From positions 1 through 47,587 of IMG/VR virus record IMGVR_UViG_3300020428_000021: DNA of 47,587 nt; one strand, written 5' to 3'. This document shows, in pieces, positions 6,674-15,291 of the stretch (position 1 is the first letter of the stretch; every line of letters starts with the position of its first letter). Source of the stretch: a virus. Both the position numbers and the translations under genes were made by a program. Under the pieces are notes generated by a model. That model was not told the origin of the DNA. It worked only from the letters and a program-made list of their open reading frames with translations, and made no database searches.

Positions 6674-7898
6674 AGTACTTCTCCGCTGATTTTATACAAT
6701 TAGTTATTGCATCTTTATAAAAGTCTTGTGTTCTTGCATGTTCAAAGTTATGTTGCACAGCAGGATATGCATATAGTAAACGTCTTTGCTTAGTTTTAAA
6801 ATCAAGACTGATCCACTCTTTTAAATTTTGTTGTACAGTATTAAAACGTTCTAATGGATCTACAATTAAGTCGTAGGGCTTACTGAACAATTTAAAGTCT
6901 GTTTTAAATCCTAATGAACGTAAACCAGCAAGTGTTCCTCTTGATGCAATTGTGATAAAAGGATGTCCAAGCATAATAGGTTTAAATAATTTCTCTGTTA
7001 AAAATACGCTGTCGTCAAAGAATATAGTTTCAGTTACAACTGTTAGTAATGTGTTTGCATATAGTTCTGCATTGAAACTATTAGCAGCATTTGTAACACT
7101 CCAATCTCCGTCAAAAAATCTTGGAGTAAACTCTTTATGCCTTGCATAATTTTCTTTACCGATTAAGTATTCTGCATTTAGATCTTCGCCTTCTTTAACT
7201 TCGTTACATGTAACAATACCTTTGTCTAGTAGTCCACTAATGCCTAAGTCTGTTACGTGTGCAGCTCTATGCGGTCTATGCACCCTATTTAAACTATTAA
7301 ATGCTTTACTTTCTTCTCTGTACATAGCACCTTTGATTAACGGCTTGTAGGGCATAGATTGATTCATAAATATCTTTAAGAAGTGATTCGAATATGCAAC
7401 TTCAAACATACGTGCATTGCCTGTTTTTTCTAACCAATCTTCGTAATGCTTTTCTACTAATTGGCTTCCTTGCATAATATAAACAGACATCGGTGGCAGT
7501 TCTCTTTTAATTGCAGCGTCATGTATACGCTGCCAGCCGTCACCTAGTGATTTGTGTATAAAAGGACCTCCTTCTTTGTCAGCACCAATTACAAGTCTTA
7601 ATCTTTTTTTCTTTACTAGTTTTACAATATTCTTTGGTAATGCAGTTATGATGTCTGTCGGTCCGTTGTGTACAGAGCTAAGTCCTGTCCACCAACAAGG
7701 ATCACCATTAACATCAATATAATATATGCCAGGCGAATTTCGACAGTTTACTAATTCTTGCACAGGCTTTTTCATGGTGCGTAAAGTTTGTTTAACAATA
7801 GATCCTTTAGAAGTTAGATACCAATCAGTTTCATCTGTGGTAGAAAGATGAGATAAATTTTCTGTTGATTCGTCTATGGTATCAAAGTAAAAATTCAT
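6660..7898 (-). CDS. Putative glycosyltransferase-like protein (paralogue of 4737-5882)
   Basis: The 412-residue protein shares its C-terminal half with the 4737-5882 product. It has LNRVHRPHRAAHVTDLGISG, then TETIFFDDSVFLTEKLFKP, and then LGHPFITIASRGTLAGLRSL. The TEKLFKP..LGHPFI stretch resembles the nucleotide-sugar binding segment of GT10/exostosin-like GT-B enzymes. The N-terminal half differs more; it contains CWWTGLSSVHNGP and RLVIGADKEGGPF, the latter in a Rossmann-like context. No signal peptide. Start and upstream stop overlap as TAATG and the end overlaps the SGNH gene by 14 bases, so the three genes form a tight unit. The function is inferred from a short motif and context. Confidence 0.7.
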   Translation of the reverse strand: MNFYFDTIDESTENLSHLSTTDETDWYLTSKGSIVKQTLRTMKKPVQELVNCRNSPGIYYIDVNGDPCWWTGLSSVHNGPTDIITALPKNIVKLVKKKRLRLVIGADKEGGPFIHKSLGDGWQRIHDAAIKRELPPMSVYIMQGSQLVEKHYEDWLEKTGNARMFEVAYSNHFLKIFMNQSMPYKPLIKGAMYREESKAFNSLNRVHRPHRAAHVTDLGISGLLDKGIVTCNEVKEGEDLNAEYLIGKENYARHKEFTPRFFDGDWSVTNAANSFNAELYANTLLTVVTETIFFDDSVFLTEKLFKPIMLGHPFITIASRGTLAGLRSLGFKTDFKLFSKPYDLIVDPLERFNTVQQNLKEWISLDFKTKQRRLLYAYPAVQHNFEHARTQDFYKDAITNCIKSAEKYFETV

Positions 7899-9094
7899 TA
7901 AGTTAACCTTTTCAATTCAGGAAATGTTTCTGCAAAGTTTTCATTTCTAATTATATCATAATGATGTGTACGGTTTTTAAATTGTTGTTTTGTTTTCTCA
8001 TTAAACTTAGAACTGTTTATATAACTTACAACACCCTTTAGCATATCATCAATATGCTTATTATATTTTTTACTTTGTATCTTTTCAATAATTTCTGTTT
8101 TAAATGAATCATCTAATACTGATGCAGTATAATATTCCGGATATTGTATATTATACATCTGTGGGAAATAATCTTCAAGATCAAAAAATCCTTCATTCAA
8201 TACATAATCAAAAAAGTCTGTTATTGTGTACAAATTAAAGACACTAACAACTGTATTGCTTTGCATTTTGATGTGAGGACATTCTTGTTTTATTTTTTTA
8301 ATATTACTTTTAACCAAATCCCAGTCTGTTCCTGATCTAATATATTCTGCTCTACTACCGTAATGATCTAAACTTGCACCTATATGTATAGTATCAAAGT
8401 GTTTCCATAGCTCTAAGACGCTCTTAGACTTGTATTTTAGCACACTACAGTTACTATTATACTCTAACTTCACATTTGTTTTACCTATTGAAATAAGGTG
8501 TTCTAGTATGTCATAATGCTTGTCTGTAAGCAAAGGTTCTCCGCCTGCAAAGTAAAATGTTTCAATATCCTTAAAGTGCGGAAGGAACTGGTTATACAAC
8601 TTATCGTTGTCATTGCCATCTGCTAAAATAAAAATAGGCTTCTTTTCACCTTGTGCATTATCTTCTTGCGCCCATGTGCTAGAGTATGTGCTACTACAAC
8701 TACGGCATTTAAAGTTACAAATATTACTCCAACGCACATCAAAATGTTTTAGATGCATTACTGGTAATGTACCATCAGCTTCTGTATGTGCTATTAGACC
8801 AGTAGTATCACCAAAGTATGGATTACGATTAGCATGTGTTCTTGAGCTTTCGGCTCCGCCATCTTCTATATTATAACAGGCTTGACATTCTACACAACGT
8901 TTACCCTCAAGCATATTTTTACGTATTTTCTTGTAGGGTTTGTCATTCCAAATTTCTTTGATTGTGTTTTGTCTTACATTACCTAAGGGCTTGTCCCACT
9001 CACCGACACAACAAGGTAACACCGATCCGTCTGGGTTTACATACATATGTAACCAAGGGTATATACAAAACGTATCAGACAGCTTCGCAGTCAT
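7898..9094 (-). CDS. Radical SAM protein with N-terminal twitch/SPASM-like cysteine cluster
   Basis: The radical SAM core is shown by CNFKCRSC, giving CxxxCxxC at Cys126, Cys130 and Cys133, and by the SAM-binding AGGEPLL (about 183-189). A cysteine-rich N-terminal segment (FCIYPWLHMYVNPDG, then CC at 28-29, and CVECQAC at 67-73) resembles the auxiliary-cluster region of twitch/SPASM radical SAM enzymes, but lies before rather than after the core. Members of such families modify peptides or sugars by hydrogen abstraction; the substrate here is unknown. It overlaps the upstream radical SAM gene by 20 bases, so the pair is probably co-translated. Confidence 0.88.
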   Translation of the reverse strand: MTAKLSDTFCIYPWLHMYVNPDGSVLPCCVGEWDKPLGNVRQNTIKEIWNDKPYKKIRKNMLEGKRCVECQACYNIEDGGAESSRTHANRNPYFGDTTGLIAHTEADGTLPVMHLKHFDVRWSNICNFKCRSCSSTYSSTWAQEDNAQGEKKPIFILADGNDNDKLYNQFLPHFKDIETFYFAGGEPLLTDKHYDILEHLISIGKTNVKLEYNSNCSVLKYKSKSVLELWKHFDTIHIGASLDHYGSRAEYIRSGTDWDLVKSNIKKIKQECPHIKMQSNTVVSVFNLYTITDFFDYVLNEGFFDLEDYFPQMYNIQYPEYYTASVLDDSFKTEIIEKIQSKKYNKHIDDMLKGVVSYINSSKFNEKTKQQFKNRTHHYDIIRNENFAETFPELKRLT

Positions 9095-10442
9095 AGTAGA
9101 AGTCCTTTAGATCTGGAAACGTATCAGTAAAGTTAACATTTCTGCGTTTATCATATTCAGTAAACCACTGATAAAAATCTCTACGGCCTTCTGTCAATCT
9201 GTTGACATCATACTGTGTTCTTTCCATATAGTCTACTACACGTCTAAACTTTTCATATTCTAGTTCGCTAAATTTATGCTTATCCTGGTCGTCCATATTA
9301 TCAATAATAAATTGTAAGTGTTTCTTCATGTATGGCATAAATCTTTCTTTAGGTAAGATATTCATATCATATTGTAAAGGTTCTTTTAGATACGGAGTAT
9401 CAAATCTAATTCTTTGCCATTTAGTTTGATTATCGCTATTATATTTTATACGCCAGTCTAAGAACTTTTGCAATAGTGTACTAAAGTTGGTTACAGTTAA
9501 AATATTAAACGTAACCATAAATGTTAAAGGCATATTAGTTTTAGTCATGTATATGTCTAAGTTCTTTTGCCAAAGTTCTAAATCTAATCCTGTTCTAATA
9601 TACTCTGCTTGTGGTCCCCATGTATCAATACTAGTAAAAATTTTAAAGTCTTTGATGCAACCTTTTTCAACTAAATTGTTTACTTTGTCAGTAAATCGTT
9701 CAATAAGAATAGGCTTCACACCTAAGTTAGTATTAATGTTTAGTTCTAAGTTAGGACATGGATTCTTTTCAAGTTCGTCGAACACTCTCCATGTGCTTTG
9801 CTGTAGTAATGGCTCGCCTCCAGTAATACGTAAAATTGTAAGTGTTTTGCGTAACTCAGGCCACCATTTCCACCATGCTTTAACATATGGATTTGTTTCT
9901 TCATCTTTGTGTATTTTAAACCAATCAATATCGTTCCTATGGTTCTTAACCATAGTGTACGGACCTTCCTTTTCAATTTCTTTATAATAACTGCTAGAAT
10001 GTTTAGGGTGACAATAACCACACTTAAAGTTACATTCATTACCAAATGACACTTCAACATATTGCGGATTTACATTTGCCATTGGCTCTTGTTTAATTGC
10101 GTTAAATCTTTCTGGAGTATATATACTTGCATTACGTTCTTTACGGTCACTAATGTAATCTTTACCCATACATTCAACATTCCAACAATAGTTGCAACCA
10201 CTAGGCTTCTTGCCGTCTATCATCATTTGACGTTCTGCTTTTTTCTGTTGTGTGTTATGCAATGCACTTGGATCTGCTTCAATTTCATGCAAAGGTATTT
10301 TATGCGGAGCAGGGTGATAACAACTGTGTGTTTCTCCTGTGCCTAAGTATAATGTTGTATGGTGCCATTTGGCCAGACAGAATGTAGGACTTAGCTCGTC
10401 CATGATAGGTATAAATTTTTCTATTCTTTCCTTATCGTGCAT
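9075..10442 (-). CDS. Radical SAM protein with N-terminal cysteine cluster (second of pair)
   Basis: This 455-residue protein is organised like its neighbour. Cysteines at 22, 41, 83, 86 and 91 in the N-terminal part (including CNYCWNVEC) could ligate an auxiliary iron-sulfur cluster. The radical SAM motif CNFKCGYC follows (Cys137, Cys141, Cys144), then TGGEPLL (about 207-213) for SAM binding. The core is followed by a long helical C-terminus. The first cysteine segment, FCLAKWHH, parallels FCIYPWLH in the neighbour. The two are therefore distant paralogues or a divergent pair acting on related substrates. It overlaps the neighbouring genes by 20 and 11 bases. The reaction is not predictable from sequence. 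Confidence 0.88.
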   Translation of the reverse strand: MHDKERIEKFIPIMDELSPTFCLAKWHHTTLYLGTGETHSCYHPAPHKIPLHEIEADPSALHNTQQKKAERQMMIDGKKPSGCNYCWNVECMGKDYISDRKERNASIYTPERFNAIKQEPMANVNPQYVEVSFGNECNFKCGYCHPKHSSSYYKEIEKEGPYTMVKNHRNDIDWFKIHKDEETNPYVKAWWKWWPELRKTLTILRITGGEPLLQQSTWRVFDELEKNPCPNLELNINTNLGVKPILIERFTDKVNNLVEKGCIKDFKIFTSIDTWGPQAEYIRTGLDLELWQKNLDIYMTKTNMPLTFMVTFNILTVTNFSTLLQKFLDWRIKYNSDNQTKWQRIRFDTPYLKEPLQYDMNILPKERFMPYMKKHLQFIIDNMDDQDKHKFSELEYEKFRRVVDYMERTQYDVNRLTEGRRDFYQWFTEYDKRRNVNFTDTFPDLKDFYYDCEAV

Positions 10443-12069
10443 TAAACTGTTCCTTCAACCAATCAAAGTCATTTATCTTACGTAGGTTGTCTGGCTTGTT
10501 ACTATTTGCAACTCCGTAAGCTCTGCCAGCGTTTGCTCCTAATAGCACATACTCAGCAAAAGGTCCTTTTGCTTCTTTACACCAAATATCTAAACGTTTT
10601 TCAGTTTCCATATTCTCTTGTCTATTAATAGATCTACTTGCTAGTTTAACACATTCTCTAAATGAACTTTTCCATGTACTGTATTCATCTGTATCAAACA
10701 CACTAATATTACTTACTTCATTCATAGCTTTAAACTTCGGAGACAGACTAGTAGTCATATCAGTAGTAAAATCTGTAATGTTCATAACTGCTTTTCTTGG
10801 TAGTAATTTTACACCGCCGTATCCATATTCTAAATCATTTACTGCATTTTTACTTCGCCATACATGCACCATATCTTGATCCCAAAATGGAACACGATAA
10901 TCAAATTTGAAGTGTTCCATTAATTTTGCATCACCGTCAACTACCCAAAACATATTCGTTTCGCATAAACTTGCTGCTTTCATATGTGCTTGATGAATAC
11001 CTTTTACATCACGTACCCAACGTAGTTTTATACTAGAGTCTTGTACTCTAACAATATCTTGTAGTTCGTTAAAGTGTTTGTCTGCATTTTTTTCTTTGTA
11101 ACTTATAAAAGCAATATCATATGACGTTGGTGTACTACTATTTTGTTTTACATCTTTTTTATTAGTAAAGAATCTTGAATTAAATTCACGCTGTGTTACA
11201 GGACGCTCTTTTGAAAATAATGTAACACCGTCATACCATTTGCTATTTTGAAAACAGTGAGTAAGTTTTCTATGATAACTATCATACTTAGGAATATAAT
11301 AATCAAATTTAAAATCATCACTAATATTTAAATCAGGATATACTCCCCAAAACATATCTCCTGTTGCTTTTTCTTGAGCTTGTTTATAATCGTCAAACGT
11401 TTCTAAATTAAATACTTCCCACTTCTTAGGATTACTGGCTACTATGTTAACTTCTTTTTTATTTGTAAAGAATCTGTAATCAAATTCTCGTTTAGCAATT
11501 TTATTATTTTTATGGCAAATAAAAATACCATCGTAAGTTTTATCATTTTTAAAAACATGAACAACATCTTTATCCCAAGCAGGAACTTGATATTGAGGAA
11601 TGTCTGTTGGAACTACATCATCAGGTATGCATAGTATAAACTCTGAATGTGCAATTTCTTGTGCTGTAACAAGTCCTTCGTAACTATCTAGTTTAATAAT
11701 ATCGTAAGGTTTAGGACGACTTGCTACTATATCAATTTCTTTTTTATTTGTAAAGAATCTATACTTCCATTCTTTGCTCGATACGTTTAAGTTTTTAGGA
11801 AATAAGCATACACCATCATAGTGTTCGCCATTCTTAAATACATGAATATATTGATTGTCCCATTCAGTGAGTCTGTATGTAAAATCAAAGTCTTGGTTTA
11901 TATGTAAACAATCCCATACTACCCAAAAGTTTTTTGTAAGAGTCTTTTTATTAAGTGTTTCATAGCTTTCACAGTTTTCTATTTTCTGTGCGTGTGGAAA
12001 ACGTGACTTGAAATTATTCCAAGAACTTACGTTAACCTTAGAATCACTAATAAAAAAGATATCATACAT
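10432..12069 (-). CDS. Protein of three tandem degenerate glycosyltransferase-like units plus a C-terminal GT-like domain
   Basis: The 545 residues divide into three repeats of about 95-100 residues, each ending in RFFTNKK (104-110, 199-205, 299-305), and a longer C-terminal domain. Each repeat has a hydrophobic strand, a W/Y-D-x-x...H-x-F-x-N turn and a YDGV/I strand. These line up with the C-terminal domain (FWVVDGD, then HVWRSKNAV, then YGYGGVKLL). That domain is homologous to the next upstream gene product (12062-12967): compare YDIAFISY with FDVFFLSY, and NDLEYGYGGVKLL with NGLRYGNGGLKLW. Only the C-terminal unit keeps a DxD-like DGD (378-380), which suggests a metal and nucleotide-sugar site. 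The repeats may be substrate-binding or purely structural. Function is inferred. Confidence 0.78.
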   Translation of the reverse strand: MYDIFFISDSKVNVSSWNNFKSRFPHAQKIENCESYETLNKKTLTKNFWVVWDCLHINQDFDFTYRLTEWDNQYIHVFKNGEHYDGVCLFPKNLNVSSKEWKYRFFTNKKEIDIVASRPKPYDIIKLDSYEGLVTAQEIAHSEFILCIPDDVVPTDIPQYQVPAWDKDVVHVFKNDKTYDGIFICHKNNKIAKREFDYRFFTNKKEVNIVASNPKKWEVFNLETFDDYKQAQEKATGDMFWGVYPDLNISDDFKFDYYIPKYDSYHRKLTHCFQNSKWYDGVTLFSKERPVTQREFNSRFFTNKKDVKQNSSTPTSYDIAFISYKEKNADKHFNELQDIVRVQDSSIKLRWVRDVKGIHQAHMKAASLCETNMFWVVDGDAKLMEHFKFDYRVPFWDQDMVHVWRSKNAVNDLEYGYGGVKLLPRKAVMNITDFTTDMTTSLSPKFKAMNEVSNISVFDTDEYSTWKSSFRECVKLASRSINRQENMETEKRLDIWCKEAKGPFAEYVLLGANAGRAYGVANSNKPDNLRKINDFDWLKEQFNAR

Positions 12070-12967
12070 ATTTTTTACTATAGTAGGTTTGACCTAGGTT
12101 CAATGCTTCGTCATATAGATCCATTGTATACCTACTTGCATCAGGTTCTAGCCACACCCAATCAAGCCCTAGGTTTAATTTAATTTCGTCTCCTAGACGT
12201 TGTATTTCAGCAATACATGCTTCACTATCTTTTGAAAAATGCTCTGCTTTCTCTTTCCATATTTCGCCCAACATTTCAAAATCTCTGACTTGTATATGAT
12301 CCCAGTCTGTGCAATTAGTCATATAGGTTCCTTGCCTTGCACCTAGTATTGACATTATACCATTTTCTACATGTGATCCAACCGTTGACCACATTCTAAG
12401 TCTGTGAATATTATGCCACCAAATTCTTTCTTTAATTTCCATAGGTGGTAGTTTTAGACCGTCAAACAATGTCATTTTAACACCTTCTCGAAATCCTGAT
12501 CTCCATGCATGATATGGATTGCCATTTATTTTTGTGTCGCTATAAGTTACTGGAAAGTTTCTATAACCTGTTTCCCAACAAAAGTCAACTTGTGCTCTTT
12601 CGCTATCTGCATTTTCATGTGTTTTCATATTAAGTAAATGATCCTTAGACCATAACTTTAATCCGCCGTTACCGTAACGTAATCCGTTAACAGTATTCTT
12701 ACCACACCAACTATATACTTTAACTTCTTCTTCTGACATGTCTAAGTCAAGATTAAAATATTCAGGATATACTATATTGTCTGCATCAACGGTAAGCAAC
12801 CAATCAGTTTCAGATTGTTCTGCACATGCTTTATGTGCATGATCACTTCCTTTTACACCATGTACACGTTTAGCCCATGGTAACTTATTGCATAGATCTG
12901 CATAATGCAAATCAGCAAAAGGTTCATCATAAGATAAAAAGAATACGTCGAATTCAGCAACCCGCAT
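12062..12967 (-). CDS. Glycosyltransferase-like protein (GT-A type, DAD motif)
   Basis: This 301-residue protein opens with FDVFFLSYDEPFADLHYADL, a typical first strand and helix of a GT-A fold. TDWLLTVDADN follows (DAD at 61-63), the expected metal and nucleotide-sugar binding site. Then come NGLRYGNGGLKLW (94-106) and HAWRSGFREGVKM, both shared with the C-terminal domain of the 10432-12069 product. It therefore looks like the single-domain relative of that repeat protein. No membrane segment or signal peptide is present. The stop of the upstream gene abuts its ATG directly. Donor and acceptor are unknown. Confidence 0.82.
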   Translation of the reverse strand: MRVAEFDVFFLSYDEPFADLHYADLCNKLPWAKRVHGVKGSDHAHKACAEQSETDWLLTVDADNIVYPEYFNLDLDMSEEEVKVYSWCGKNTVNGLRYGNGGLKLWSKDHLLNMKTHENADSERAQVDFCWETGYRNFPVTYSDTKINGNPYHAWRSGFREGVKMTLFDGLKLPPMEIKERIWWHNIHRLRMWSTVGSHVENGIMSILGARQGTYMTNCTDWDHIQVRDFEMLGEIWKEKAEHFSKDSEACIAEIQRLGDEIKLNLGLDWVWLEPDASRYTMDLYDEALNLGQTYYSKKYV

Positions 12968-13618
12968 TTAGATCTCCTCTAATACATAGTTTTTAAACAG
13001 TCTACGAGTAAACACACTAAACTTTCCTGTAATGTCTACATCGTCAATTGTTACAGACTTACCTTCTAACTCTTCAAGTGTAACATCAAAAGTTTTTTGC
13101 GGAAAGTGTGGATCATTATAATCAGCAACTGTAAAAGATAAAGTTGTTTCACCTCCCCAAAATATATTTCTTGGTGTTGCTGGTTGCCACTGTTTTTCTA
13201 AAACTCTTGTACCACCATACTCTTCACTTAGTTCAACTGTAAGTTTTTTGGCAGCTAAGTCATATGTAAGATAGATGTCTGGTTTTACCTCTTCATCTAA
13301 ATAACGCTTATCAATAATCCTATGTAGTACGTCATCAATTTTTGATAAGGTTTTTTCTTCTGTAATTTCAAACTTACCTTCATGAGTATCAAAAAAGCAC
13401 TTACTGATATGGATGTCGCCGTCAATAATTTTGATAGCAAGATCTTCGTCAATTTCAACAACGTTTTTGCTGTACTCCATTTCTATTGCCGAATACGGAC
13501 CTACTGAAATCAGTTGTCCTGTATCTGGGTCAAATGCTGTACCAAATCTACGTGCTGGTTCTTCATAATTTTTAAGCCACTCATCAAAGTCGGGCATAAA
13601 TTCTTCTACTTCTTCCAT
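12968..13618 (-). CDS. Hypothetical beta-rich protein, 216 aa
   Basis: This acidic, beta-strand-rich protein is of unknown function. Its N-terminus (FMPDFDEWLKNYEEPARRFG) leads to AFDPDTGQLISVGP, a strand-turn-strand of the kind seen in phage tail proteins. Strands with alternating hydrophobic and charged residues continue to the end. There are no catalytic motifs and no signal peptide. It lies inside the glycosyltransferase block, overlapping the upstream GT gene by 13 bases and abutting the downstream one, so it is co-expressed with them. It could be a virion component or acceptor protein for the modification enzymes; that is speculation from context. Confidence 0.78.
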   Translation of the reverse strand: MEEVEEFMPDFDEWLKNYEEPARRFGTAFDPDTGQLISVGPYSAIEMEYSKNVVEIDEDLAIKIIDGDIHISKCFFDTHEGKFEITEEKTLSKIDDVLHRIIDKRYLDEEVKPDIYLTYDLAAKKLTVELSEEYGGTRVLEKQWQPATPRNIFWGGETTLSFTVADYNDPHFPQKTFDVTLEELEGKSVTIDDVDITGKFSVFTRRLFKNYVLEEI

Positions 13619-14445
13619 GCTATTTCCTCCAGTACATTAATTGTTTCTAAATTCATTTTATCTTTTTCAACATAATGTACAATGTCGTTTTGTTGATAAC
13701 TACCTATTTTTAATTTGCCTTTATCGTTTAAGTAATATCCTACATGATCTGAAAACTTATCAGCATGCCATGGCCAATTTTGTACACCGCCTTTCATATG
13801 TACAACTCTTGGAAAACCTAACGGGTATGCAATGTCGTCTGTGATATCTAATATCTTTGCTGCTATTGCAAATGCTTCATCAGTTCCTATAACTTTAGGT
13901 GTATGCTTTGTTAAAAACAAATTAGTGTATTCATTTGGATTGTCCATTATAGAACGCTGTAAATTAAAGAAGTCATTTGCTAGTTTACTATCTTTTTTAA
14001 AGAATGTAAAGAATGAATATAAGTTTGGTAATTCATTTTTAGTAAACGTTCTTCTATAAAAATCATTAGTTACTACTTCTCCTCTATATGTATATGCGTT
14101 GTTAGCAACATACAGTTCAGAATTTTCAACAAAGTAATCAATCCAATGGCTGTAATCTCTAAAGAACAACATGTCTGCATCTAAACATACAGTGTGTTCC
14201 CACGGTGTTAGCTCGTCCATATAAGAACGGCCGTCCCAAAAACCTTTTTTGTCCCATTCAATAATTTCGTCAAACACCCAAGTAGATTCAAAATTTTCTA
14301 TTTGAGTTTTATCATCAATTACTAATGCAACTTTATCGTAACCTTCTTTTTGTGTATTCTTAATACTTAATGCAAGAGCATATGCCATTTGTGCATAATT
14401 ATATTCTTCAGAAGTTGCAACAACAATTAGATATCCAAAGTTCAT
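13606..14445 (-). CDS. Glycosyltransferase, GT8-like (DAD motif)
   Basis: This 279-residue protein has the marks of a GT-A transferase. The N-terminal GYLIVVATSEEYNYAQMAYA is followed by a Rossmann-like stretch, then CLDADMLFFRD with DAD at 89-91 for divalent metal and nucleotide sugar. A conserved-looking VIGTDEAFAIAA comes later, and RVVHMKGG (about 216-223) recalls the HxxG metal-ligand segment of GT8 enzymes. No signal peptide. Its stop overlaps the next gene by 13 bases, and its start overlaps the upstream gene by four (ATGA). Together with 14442-15290 it forms a related pair. Confidence 0.85.
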   Translation of the reverse strand: MNFGYLIVVATSEEYNYAQMAYALALSIKNTQKEGYDKVALVIDDKTQIENFESTWVFDEIIEWDKKGFWDGRSYMDELTPWEHTVCLDADMLFFRDYSHWIDYFVENSELYVANNAYTYRGEVVTNDFYRRTFTKNELPNLYSFFTFFKKDSKLANDFFNLQRSIMDNPNEYTNLFLTKHTPKVIGTDEAFAIAAKILDITDDIAYPLGFPRVVHMKGGVQNWPWHADKFSDHVGYYLNDKGKLKIGSYQQNDIVHYVEKDKMNLETINVLEEIAWKK

Positions 14446-15290
14446 ATTAACTCCATTAGTTTGTCAAAGTTTCTTTCAATGCTTTTTTTATTCATTACAT
14501 GAACATCTTTGCCTGATGACGAAGCAACTAGTTCTTCATTGGTTAATAAAAATTGTAATGTGTTATCTTTTACATCAACTAACATATCTCTATCTATTGT
14601 AGAAAACACTGACGGTAATTTGTATTCTGTATCTGCTTCTTGAAACCCATTTAATATATGATTAGCTATTGCAAAACTAATATCATTTCTATACATTCTA
14701 GGATCAAAACGATATGTGTCTGCAAAGAACTTATAATTTTTTTGTATGTATTGTACTAAATCAAAAAGTACTTTTGTTTGATCGTTCTTAGTAAACATAA
14801 CTGTTGTAGCCCAAAGCAACTTAACACCAGTATCTGAAACATACTTGTCATGGTAGCCTGCTCGTGTTCCCATAATATCATTATACTCATGTGAGATTAA
14901 GAAGTCTTGTTCGACATCCCAATAACTGTTTAAAGTATCTGAAAATGTTAGATAATCACAATCTAACAATAGTGTTCTTTTATAAGGTGTAATATCCCAA
15001 ACATTTGGTCTGTTTGAATTATCGAAAGGTACTGCTTCAAAATCATTTCCATCATGAAGATTTCTGTATTGCTGTGTTGGAGGACGCTCTACAAAAATAA
15101 GGCTGTCAAAGATTTCTTTTGCTTTATCTGCAGTACCTATTTCTTCCATATAATCAACAGTTGACTTATCTGTGATTAATGAAACTGGATAGCCGAGATG
15201 CTTTTTAGCAAGGCCGCCTGCGACCAATGCTAGTTTAGAATAGTCTAAACTTCGACTGTTATGTGCAAATATTACGATTCCTTTATCCAT
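14442..15290 (-). CDS. Glycosyltransferase-like protein (DCD motif)
   Basis: This 282-residue protein has a GT-A layout: GIVIFAHNSRSLDYSKLALV at the N-terminus, then KRTLLLDCDYLTFSD, whose DCD at 110-112 replaces the usual DxD while keeping both acidic residues. The segment LLWATTVMFTKNDQTKVLFD and the late RNDISFAIANHI parallel the DEAFAIAA region of its neighbour 13606-14445. The two are probably distant paralogues. It overlaps that neighbour by ATGA and starts one base after the stop of 15292-15642. Nucleotide-sugar donor and acceptor are unknown. Confidence 0.8.
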   Translation of the reverse strand: MDKGIVIFAHNSRSLDYSKLALVAGGLAKKHLGYPVSLITDKSTVDYMEEIGTADKAKEIFDSLIFVERPPTQQYRNLHDGNDFEAVPFDNSNRPNVWDITPYKRTLLLDCDYLTFSDTLNSYWDVEQDFLISHEYNDIMGTRAGYHDKYVSDTGVKLLWATTVMFTKNDQTKVLFDLVQYIQKNYKFFADTYRFDPRMYRNDISFAIANHILNGFQEADTEYKLPSVFSTIDRDMLVDVKDNTLQFLLTNEELVASSSGKDVHVMNKKSIERNFDKLMELI

Positions 15291-15291
15291 A

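Noticed and set aside
9487-9987. A 166-residue plus-strand open frame opposite the second radical SAM gene
   Set aside because: It is fully antisense to a gene with intact catalytic motifs, has no ribosome site or neighbour, and its residue composition is that of a shadow frame.
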